Of a stretch of 5,166 nucleotides of DNA, positions 1 through 5,166 are shown piece after piece. Below the pieces are notes generated by a model. The model was not told the DNA's origin, did not search any database, and worked only from the letters and a program-made list of their open reading frames with translations. The stretch comes from Victivallaceae bacterium. GTDB taxonomy: Bacteria > Verrucomicrobiota > Lentisphaeria > Victivallales > Victivallaceae. The position numbers and the translations under genes are program-made. The stretch covers positions 1 to 5,166 of the forward strand of contig JAQUOK010000278.1 in NCBI GenBank assembly GCA_028717165.1. The letters run 5' to 3'. The first letter of the stretch is position 1. Each line of letters opens with the position of its first letter.

Positions 1-2
1 TC

Positions 3-87
3 AACGTTTCCCACTCTCTTTTGAGGAGTTAAGCTATATCCTCCGGGTGGGCTTGTTTACTCTCTCTTGTATGCAAAGCGTTTCCCA
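3..87. promoter_or_regulatory. Possible operator pair: CGTTTCCCA repeated twice
   Basis: The nine bases CGTTTCCCA occur at 5-13 and again at 79-87, in the same orientation, inside the non-coding leader of the mannosidase gene. Each copy sits at the right side of a small CpG-centred dyad: AACGTT at 3-8, and the imperfect AAGCGTTT at 76-83. The CpG centres are 74 bases apart, close to seven helical turns, so bound proteins would lie on one face of the DNA. A CpG-centred dyad is typical of LacI-family operators, which often control sugar-utilisation genes. That assignment is inference; no regulator gene is in the window. I found no convincing -35/-10 pair in 1-144. Confidence 0.3.
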
Positions 88-120
88 GACCATCAGCATA
101 GCTGAAGGTTTAAGATTAAA

Positions 121-130
121 CAATTAATTG
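121..130. repeat. Perfect 10-base palindrome before the mannosidase RBS
   Basis: CAATTAATTG reads identically on both strands. Its last G is the first base of the Shine-Dalgarno GAGGA. The symmetry is certain, but a role as a regulator site is only a possibility, because short AT-rich palindromes also arise by chance in leaders like this one. Confidence 0.3.
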
Positions 131-134
131 AGGA
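130..134 (+). promoter_or_regulatory. Ribosome binding site of the mannosidase gene
   Basis: GAGGA lies ten bases before the ATG at 145. This spacing is a little long but workable, and it supports that ATG as the start. The protein beginning there (MKRIDLQGIW) matches the usual N-terminus of the family, where a short strand leads into a Leu-x-Gly-x-Trp motif. Confidence 0.7.
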
Positions 135-144
135 TTTTCAATAA

Positions 145-2586
145 ATGAAGAGAATTGATTTGCAAGGCATATGGAATCTCAGGCAGGCCGGCCGGGACAA
201 TACGGTTTCCGCCAATGTACCGGGCGATAATTACAGCGCATTGCTTGCGGCAAACCGGATACCGGATCCGTATTACGGCAGAAATGAACTCGATGTTCAA
301 TGGCCAGGAGAATCCGACTGGGAATACAGCCGTGATTTCGAGGTCGCCGAAACCCTGCTCCAATGCGCATCCGTTTACCTGAACGCGGAAATACTGGATA
401 CTTTCGCAGAAATCCGTATCAACGGCAAAAAAGCCGGAACCGCCCGCAATATGTTCAACCGCCGGCGTTTTGAAGTAAAGGAACTGCTTGTCCCCGGTAT
501 TAACCATATATCAATATTGTTCAAAAGCCCGGTAAAGGAAGCGGCGCGGGAAGCCGCAAAGCAACCGTTTCCGGTTCCCTGCTGCGGGAACAATACGGTT
601 CCGCATTTAAACCTCATTCGTAAAGTACAATGCCACGCCGGCTGGGATTGGGGCATATCGCTGCTGGTGTCCGGTATTTACGGCGATATTTCCCTCAACG
701 GCGTCAATGAAGCGCGAATTGAGCATATTTATACCGAACAGGCGCATGGCAAAGGCAAATGTACCGTTATCGCCTGCGCGGAAATAAACGCGGTCAGGAA
801 ACAGAAAATAGAAGTGGAATTTGCTTTTAACGGCAAATCCCGAAAAGTCAGACAGCTAGTCAATGCCGGGACTAAGCTCATAAAAACAAAATTTGAGGTC
901 AATGATCCAGAACTCTGGTGGCCGGCCGGTTATGGCGGACAGGCGCTTTACGAGCTGAAAGTGAAAACCGCCGACGAAAATCTTTCCAGACAGATCGGCT
1001 TGCGGACAATTGAAGTTGTCCGGGATAAAGATGAACGCGGAACAGGCATGAAATTCCGGGTGAACGGCGTTGATATTTTCTGTAAAGGCGCCAACTGGAT
1101 CCCGGTAGACGCCATGCCGGAACGTCATACGGGCGCGGTATATCGCGACCTGCTTGAAAGTGCGGCAGCGGCCAATATGAATATGCTCCGCGTCTGGGGC
1201 GGCGGCCAATATGAACAGGAACGCTTCTATGAATTATGCGACGAACTCGGCCTGCTGGTCTGGCAGGATATGATGTTCGCCTGCGCGCTCTATCCGTCCA
1301 CCGCCGATTTTCTGGAAAACGTCAAAGAAGAATTCCAATATCAGATCAAACGCCTGAAATCACATGCATGTCTTGCCATATGGTGCGGGGACAATGAATG
1401 TATCGGAGCCCTGAACTGGAATAGCAAATCGCGGGATAATCCCCAGAAATATCTGATCAATTATGACCGTCTGAATTGCGAACAGGAAAAAACGGTAAAT
1501 GAATACGGTCCGGAATACACTTTCTGGCCCAGTTCGCCCTGCGGCGGACCTGGCGATTTCAGCGACAACTGGCATAACGACAGTTGCGGCGACATGCATT
1601 ACTGGAGCGTATGGCATGACGGCGAACCGTTTGAATCTTATTTCAAGGTAATTCCGAGATTCTGCTCCGAATTCGGTTTTCAGTCATTTCCTTCGCGGGA
1701 AGTTTTCGATACTTTCGGAACGGCGAAAGACATGAATGTTTTTTCGCCGGTAATGGAGCATCACCAAAAAAACAGCAGCGGAAACGCGAATATAATCAGA
1801 ACCATCTCTCAATATTTCCGTATGCCCGACGGTTTTGACAATTTTCTCTACCTCAGTCAGGTTCAGCAGGCGCTGGCGATCAAGACCGGCGTCGAATTCT
1901 GGCGGCATCTGCGGCCGGTCTGTATGGGGACGCTTTACTGGCAGTTGAATGATAACTGGCCGGTCGCATCCTGGTCGAGTCTCGAATACGGCGGCAAATG
2001 GAAACAACTGCACTATCACGCCAGGCGTTTTTACGCTCCCGTCGCCTCCATGGTTTTCCAGCAAAACAACGAACTGGAAATATGGTCGGTAAATGATCTG
2101 CCCGAAGCGCAGGATATTTCCGTCAGGGCCGTGGTATATGATTTTGCCGGGAAAGGATTGCAATCATGGGCTTTTGAAATCAGGTTGAAAGCCGGGAGCA
2201 GTAAAAAACTGCAAACCGTAAAACTCGAAAACGTTAACTTCGAACCCAACAAGGCTTTCATGACCATCGAAACCGTCACAGCCGATAAAACCCATATCAA
2301 TACCCATTTCTTCACTCCCTGCAAAGCGTGCGAACTGCCGGGCACCGAGGTTAAAACCAAAGTCTATGAGGAAAAAGGCGAATTTAAACTTGAACTGCGC
2401 TGCGACAAACCGGCATTCTTTGTCACTTTGGAAACTCCCGGGATCAAGGGAATTTTCGCCGACAACAGCATAACGCTTCTGCCCGGACAAAAAACCGTTC
2501 TGACGTTTTTACCCAGCCAGAAAGTCTCCCTCGATGAACTCAAAAAATCATTAACCGTGAAGCACCTGAGACAAAGCTACATATAG
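145..2586 (+). CDS. Beta-mannosidase, glycoside hydrolase family 2
   Basis: This is a complete 813-residue enzyme predicted to remove terminal non-reducing beta-D-mannose from manno-oligosaccharides or glycan fragments with retention of configuration. There is no signal peptide, so it should act in the cytoplasm on imported sugars. The domain order is typical: a jelly-roll sugar-binding domain (about 1-185), an Ig-like domain ending near LWWPAGYG (257-264), a TIM barrel (about 290-640) and C-terminal beta domains (about 655-813). Barrel landmarks are GANWIPVD (315-322), RVWGGGQYE (349-357), VWQDMMF (372-378) and YWQLNDNWP (598-606). The acid/base is Glu418 in WCGDNE and the nucleophile is Glu509 in CSEFGFQSFPS. 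The length is near the usual 800-880 residues, with no frameshift. From memory, the stretch from WCGDNE to SEFGFQ resembles a bacterial clade that uses GDNE rather than GNNE. Activity on other beta-glycosides cannot be excluded. The next gene begins 220 bases downstream and appears functionally unrelated. Confidence 0.93.
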   Translation: MKRIDLQGIWNLRQAGRDNTVSANVPGDNYSALLAANRIPDPYYGRNELDVQWPGESDWEYSRDFEVAETLLQCASVYLNAEILDTFAEIRINGKKAGTARNMFNRRRFEVKELLVPGINHISILFKSPVKEAAREAAKQPFPVPCCGNNTVPHLNLIRKVQCHAGWDWGISLLVSGIYGDISLNGVNEARIEHIYTEQAHGKGKCTVIACAEINAVRKQKIEVEFAFNGKSRKVRQLVNAGTKLIKTKFEVNDPELWWPAGYGGQALYELKVKTADENLSRQIGLRTIEVVRDKDERGTGMKFRVNGVDIFCKGANWIPVDAMPERHTGAVYRDLLESAAAANMNMLRVWGGGQYEQERFYELCDELGLLVWQDMMFACALYPSTADFLENVKEEFQYQIKRLKSHACLAIWCGDNECIGALNWNSKSRDNPQKYLINYDRLNCEQEKTVNEYGPEYTFWPSSPCGGPGDFSDNWHNDSCGDMHYWSVWHDGEPFESYFKVIPRFCSEFGFQSFPSREVFDTFGTAKDMNVFSPVMEHHQKNSSGNANIIRTISQYFRMPDGFDNFLYLSQVQQALAIKTGVEFWRHLRPVCMGTLYWQLNDNWPVASWSSLEYGGKWKQLHYHARRFYAPVASMVFQQNNELEIWSVNDLPEAQDISVRAVVYDFAGKGLQSWAFEIRLKAGSSKKLQTVKLENVNFEPNKAFMTIETVTADKTHINTHFFTPCKACELPGTEVKTKVYEEKGEFKLELRCDKPAFFVTLETPGIKGIFADNSITLLPGQKTVLTFLPSQKVSLDELKKSLTVKHLRQSYI

Positions 2587-2611
2587 ACGGCATTCAGTCT
2601 GAAATACCGTC
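2586..2611 (+). repeat. Stem-loop A at the mannosidase stop codon
   Basis: GACGG at 2586-2590, whose first G is the last base of the TAG stop, pairs with CCGTC at 2607-2611. An inner stem TTCA (2593-2596) pairs with TGAA (2600-2603) around the three-base loop GTC. An A-T pair, with small mismatches, lies between the two stems. No T-run follows, so it is not a classical intrinsic terminator. It may protect the mRNA 3' end, and it competes with stem-loop B for the CCGTC arm. Confidence 0.45.
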
Positions 2612-2645
2612 ACTCCGAACCGTTATCTTTATCGGAAGACGGTAT
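2604..2645 (+). terminator. Stem-loop B, possible weak terminator
   Basis: ATACCGTC (2604-2611) is the exact reverse complement of GACGGTAT (2638-2645). Inside it, TCCGA (2614-2618) pairs with TCGGA (2632-2636) around a 13-base loop, giving a two-part stem of 8 and 5 pairs. The next bases, ATTCATTTATT, are only moderately T-rich, so termination here would be inefficient or assisted. Its position just after the mannosidase stop suits a transcript-end structure. The pairing is directly visible; the terminator role is inferred. Confidence 0.45.
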
Positions 2646-2651
2646 ATTCAT

Positions 2652-2684
2652 TTATTAACGGGACGATATTTTCAACGTTAATAA
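2652..2684. repeat. Perfect 9-base AT-rich inverted repeat
   Basis: TTATTAACG (2652-2660) and CGTTAATAA (2676-2684) are exact reverse complements separated by 15 bases. The stem is AT-rich with no following T-run, so it is a poor terminator. It could be a dimeric regulator site upstream of the next gene's promoter, or part of the preceding gene's 3' structure. The remaining intergenic stretch, 2685-2749, shows nothing I can name. Confidence 0.4.
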
Positions 2685-2749
2685 GCGAAAAACTATAGTC
2701 AGCCAATCGCCTCAAATTGCCTATTGCCGCAGGATTTTACTCAACGCAT

Positions 2750-2777
2750 TTGACAAATTTCTTACCGGCGCTATATT
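2750..2777 (+). promoter_or_regulatory. Sigma70-type promoter of the patatin-like gene
   Basis: A perfect -35 box, TTGACA (2750-2755), is followed after 16 bases by TATATT (2772-2777), which matches the -10 consensus at five of six positions. Transcription would start near 2784, giving a leader of only about 20 bases that contains the ribosome binding site. This supports transcription independent of the mannosidase gene. The short inverted repeat TAAG/CTTA (2777-2780 and 2787-2790) straddles the expected start site and could hold a repressor, but it is too short to claim. Confidence 0.6.
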
Positions 2778-2790
2778 AAGCGTATACTTA

Positions 2791-2796
2791 GAGGAG
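2791..2796 (+). promoter_or_regulatory. Ribosome binding site of the patatin-like gene
   Basis: GAGGAG lies ten bases before the ATG at 2807, the same spacing as for the mannosidase gene. It fixes the start, since no competing in-frame start with a comparable site lies nearby. The next in-frame ATG (residue 100) would remove both the oxyanion loop and the nucleophile. Confidence 0.75.
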
Positions 2797-2806
2797 AGTA
2801 TATTCC

Positions 2807-5166
2807 ATGGTTAAAAACTTGAAGTCCGTCCCCGCACATACCGGCAGGGACAAGGAAAAACTGACGCCGTTCGGATTAGCCTATCCGGAATCGCTTAAAC
2901 AGAATGAAAAAAACTACTTGCCGGAAGATGCCAGGGAAACCATACTCGGCGTCGGTCTTTCCGGCGGCGGCATCCGCAGTGCGACTTTTTGCCTGGGTGT
3001 CTTTCAGGGTTTTGCTTCCGCACGGGGGCTGCTCGCCAGGATCAGTTTCCTTTCAACCGTTTCCGGCGGCGGGTATTTCGGGACGTTCCTGGGCGGCATT
3101 TTCATGCGCCGGAAGCTTAAGTCCGGGGAAAATCATGCGGATAAGGTCGAGAAAATCCTCAGACAGGAAATCTCCCCTGAAATCGTCGGATATTTGCGCA
3201 ACAACGGTAATTACCTGGCGCCCGGCGGTACCGCAGATTATATGAAAATCGCGGCCGTCTGTCTGCGTAATCTGCTGGCGGTTAACTTCGTCCTGGCTTC
3301 CGCCGCACTGGCGATTCTCTTTTTTGCAGAGTTTCTGGAACTGCTGGCCGCACATCGGCTGAAACTGGCGTTCTTCCAGCAATACCGCGACGATTGCAGC
3401 TTCATATTCAGTTACTGGCTGCTGGCTCCGGTCCTGGTCTTCCTGCTTTTTTCCGTTCCTCTTATGATAAACTTCTGGCTGGTAAGAGAAAGCGATGAAT
3501 TGAAATATCCCCGGTATTGCCTGGGATTGTTTGTGATAACCGGCATATTCGCGCCTCTGGCGATCCTGTTTTTACCCGGACTTCAGCCGCTGCCGATAAA
3601 ATTCCTGAATTTCAGTTATCTGATCCTGGAATACTCCGGTATGCTTATTCTCATAAGCAGCGTTATTTATTATTGGATAAAAAGGAAAACGTTTAACGAT
3701 CCGGTCAGCCGCAGAAGAACCAGGGAAAAACTGGAAAACGTCCAGGCTTTTTCCCTGAAAATGCTTGTCGCCTTTGCCGTTGTCGGCTTAATCCAGTCGC
3801 TTGGACAGACCTTGTATTTCGTTTTCGACGACATAAGCTTCGGACTGGGAGGCGGGCTGCTGGCACTGCTGCTTTCCGGTAAGGCGGAAAAGTTTTATAA
3901 TTCCGTAAAACCATACTTCGATTCAAAACTTCTGAGCTGGCTCCCGAAACCGTCACTGCTGACTTTCTTCGGGGTTTTGGTTCCGTTCCTGTGGATACTT
4001 TCAATGGACGTCATAGTCAATGCGGCCGTCTGGCGTTTTTCACGCGCCGGCAGCGTGGATACCGCGAATGTCCTGGCGTGGCTGCCGCTGTCGGCGCCGG
4101 AATTGATTGCGCTCTCGGGGCTGTTTTTTACTTTCCTGGTATCCATATGCGTCGGGGGGGATTTCAAGTTCATCAATCTTTGTTCCCTCAATTATTTTTA
4201 CAAAAGCCGCCTGGAACGCGCATATCTGGATGCCAGCCTTTCCCTGGATAAAGACGCCAGGAGCTCAAAACTGCCGGCTTATTATCTTAAGGGAAAAGCT
4301 CCGGTACACCTCTTTAACGTTACCCTCAATGAAACCGTTGACGGAGCTACCCGTTCCATAAGCCGGGACCGGAACGGAATAGGGATGGCGGTCGGGCCAT
4401 GCGGGATCAGCCTCGGCGTAAAACATCATCTGACATTTCACGGGTGGGATAAAGATGAACTTGCCGCAACCCAGGAGGCACTCCCCGCCAGTGAAAAATA
4501 TCACCGGGTGTTCAGAAGTCTCGACTCTGCCGGATGGGCTCCGGAATGGCTCGGCGCTTCAACCTGGGCAAGCATTTCCGGAGCGGCAATGTCTCCGGGA
4601 ATGGGGAAACATGGCGATTGTCTCAAGAGCGCGGTTCTTACGCTCGGTAATATCAGGCTTGGCTACTGGTGGGACTCGGATGTCCGTCCGATTCCGCCCA
4701 AGGACCCGGAACACTCTATAAAATGGGTTAAATATGTACGCCGACAACTTAATGCCGGATTCCGGCGTATCGCGGAAAGATTCGAAATACAGCGAAAACT
4801 TTGGGCTGAATTCAGTTGTACTTTTCGCGGCTCCGCGGAATCGAGATGGTATCTTTCCGACGGCGGACATTTCGAAAACCTCGGCGGCTACGAACTCATA
4901 CGCCGCCGCCTGCCGCTGATCGTACTGGTCGATGCCGAACAGGATGAAGATTTCGAGTTCGGGGGACTGTCCTGTCTCATTCGAAAAGCGAGGATGGATT
5001 TCGGGGCCGAAATAGAATTTTTCGACAACGATATGCTGGCAGATCCCGCCTCCATAGACAAGAACAAAATTCCGGGTAAACTTCTGCCGCGGTTTATTCA
5101 GTTGAAACATCTTTCCGACGTTTTCGGCCAACTGGACAGCCTGAAACCGCAAACGCCCCGAAACAG
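2807..5166 (+). CDS. Large membrane patatin-like phospholipase (3' partial)
   Basis: The frame is open from the ATG to the window edge: 786 complete codons, no stop, so the C-terminus is missing. It is predicted to be a patatin-family acyl hydrolase that cleaves ester-linked fatty acids from membrane lipids. Catalytic motifs are the oxyanion loop GLSGGGIRSA (50-59), nucleophile Ser86 in STVSGGGYFG (83-92), and catalytic Asp685 in LSDGGHFENLGGYEL. Other recognisable stretches are FYKSRLERAYL (464-474), FNVTLN (503-508), SISGAAMSPGMG (589-600) and IRLGYWW (616-622). Between the Ser and Asp halves lie about seven or eight hydrophobic segments (near 157-177, 199-226, 238-258, 270-291, 319-340, weak 343-357, 384-405 and 431-451), which should anchor it in the inner membrane. 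No signal peptide is seen. The fold assignment is strong. The substrate and physiological role are unknown. It could instead be a lipid-directed effector, but no defence partner gene is visible nearby. Confidence 0.85.
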   Translation, partial: MVKNLKSVPAHTGRDKEKLTPFGLAYPESLKQNEKNYLPEDARETILGVGLSGGGIRSATFCLGVFQGFASARGLLARISFLSTVSGGGYFGTFLGGIFMRRKLKSGENHADKVEKILRQEISPEIVGYLRNNGNYLAPGGTADYMKIAAVCLRNLLAVNFVLASAALAILFFAEFLELLAAHRLKLAFFQQYRDDCSFIFSYWLLAPVLVFLLFSVPLMINFWLVRESDELKYPRYCLGLFVITGIFAPLAILFLPGLQPLPIKFLNFSYLILEYSGMLILISSVIYYWIKRKTFNDPVSRRRTREKLENVQAFSLKMLVAFAVVGLIQSLGQTLYFVFDDISFGLGGGLLALLLSGKAEKFYNSVKPYFDSKLLSWLPKPSLLTFFGVLVPFLWILSMDVIVNAAVWRFSRAGSVDTANVLAWLPLSAPELIALSGLFFTFLVSICVGGDFKFINLCSLNYFYKSRLERAYLDASLSLDKDARSSKLPAYYLKGKAPVHLFNVTLNETVDGATRSISRDRNGIGMAVGPCGISLGVKHHLTFHGWDKDELAATQEALPASEKYHRVFRSLDSAGWAPEWLGASTWASISGAAMSPGMGKHGDCLKSAVLTLGNIRLGYWWDSDVRPIPPKDPEHSIKWVKYVRRQLNAGFRRIAERFEIQRKLWAEFSCTFRGSAESRWYLSDGGHFENLGGYELIRRRLPLIVLVDAEQDEDFEFGGLSCLIRKARMDFGAEIEFFDNDMLADPASIDKNKIPGKLLPRFIQLKHLSDVFGQLDSLKPQTPRN

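Noticed and set aside
23..43. GAGGA/TCCTC inverted repeat in the leader as a terminator or riboswitch stem
   Set aside because: It has only five base pairs around an 11-base loop with no supporting structure or T-run, so it is not distinguishable from chance.
1684..2163. Antisense open frame of 159 codons opposite the mannosidase gene
   Set aside because: It is a shadow of the GH2 barrel coding sequence; the sense strand carries conserved catalytic-domain motifs throughout.
2904..3245. Plus-strand open frame of 113 codons within the start of the patatin-like gene
   Set aside because: The overlapping frame from 2807 carries the oxyanion loop and nucleophile motifs, a promoter and a ribosome binding site. 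This one has low-complexity Ser/Pro/Ala-rich content and no such support.
4154..4160. Run of seven G residues as a possible frameshift or phase-variation site
   Set aside because: The frame is continuous, with recognisable family motifs on both sides, so the run is simply two Gly codons plus the first base of an Asp codon. Nothing indicates variation.
4559..5152. Antisense open frame of 197 codons opposite the patatin-like gene
   Set aside because: It lies wholly opposite the conserved DGG-containing region of a recognisable gene, its translation resembles no family I know, and it is explained by the codon bias of the sense strand.
2807..5166. Patatin-like protein as a CBASS or other anti-phage effector
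   Set aside because: No cyclase, sensor, ubiquitin-like or other defence gene is in the window, and the neighbour is a sugar hydrolase. The large multi-pass architecture also differs from the compact patatin effectors of known systems.

Overview
The window holds two genes on the + strand, both oriented left to right, with regulatory sequence before each. Base composition is moderate, with many CCGG/GCCG stretches inside the genes and AT-rich spacers between them. A cytoplasmic GH2 mannosidase next to a very large membrane-embedded patatin-like protein would fit a heterotrophic, glycan-degrading Gram-negative bacterium. The PVC group (Lentisphaerota, Kiritimatiellota or Planctomycetota) is my best guess. 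This rests on gene style only: there is no rRNA or marker gene to place the organism.

Layout: positions 1-144 are a non-coding leader with a repeated 9-base motif (possible operator pair), a perfect 10-base palindrome and a ribosome binding site. Positions 145-2586 encode a complete GH2 beta-mannosidase-type enzyme of 813 residues with all family catalytic motifs. Positions 2587-2806 are intergenic and unusually structured: two mutually exclusive stem-loops begin at the stop codon, a separate perfect 9-base inverted repeat follows, and then comes a good sigma70-type promoter with a short leader. Positions 2807-5166 are the first 786 codons of a patatin-like phospholipase that is cut by the window edge. 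Its reading frame is open from the ATG to the last base.

The two genes do not look like one functional unit. The first would release terminal beta-linked mannose from imported oligosaccharides. The second would hydrolyse acyl esters at a membrane. The 220-base gap with its own promoter argues for separate transcription. No mobile element, CRISPR array, tRNA, rRNA or recognisable defence cassette is visible. The most noteworthy items are the patatin fold, whose catalytic Ser and Asp halves are separated by a large multi-pass membrane region, and the switch-like nested hairpins after the mannosidase gene.
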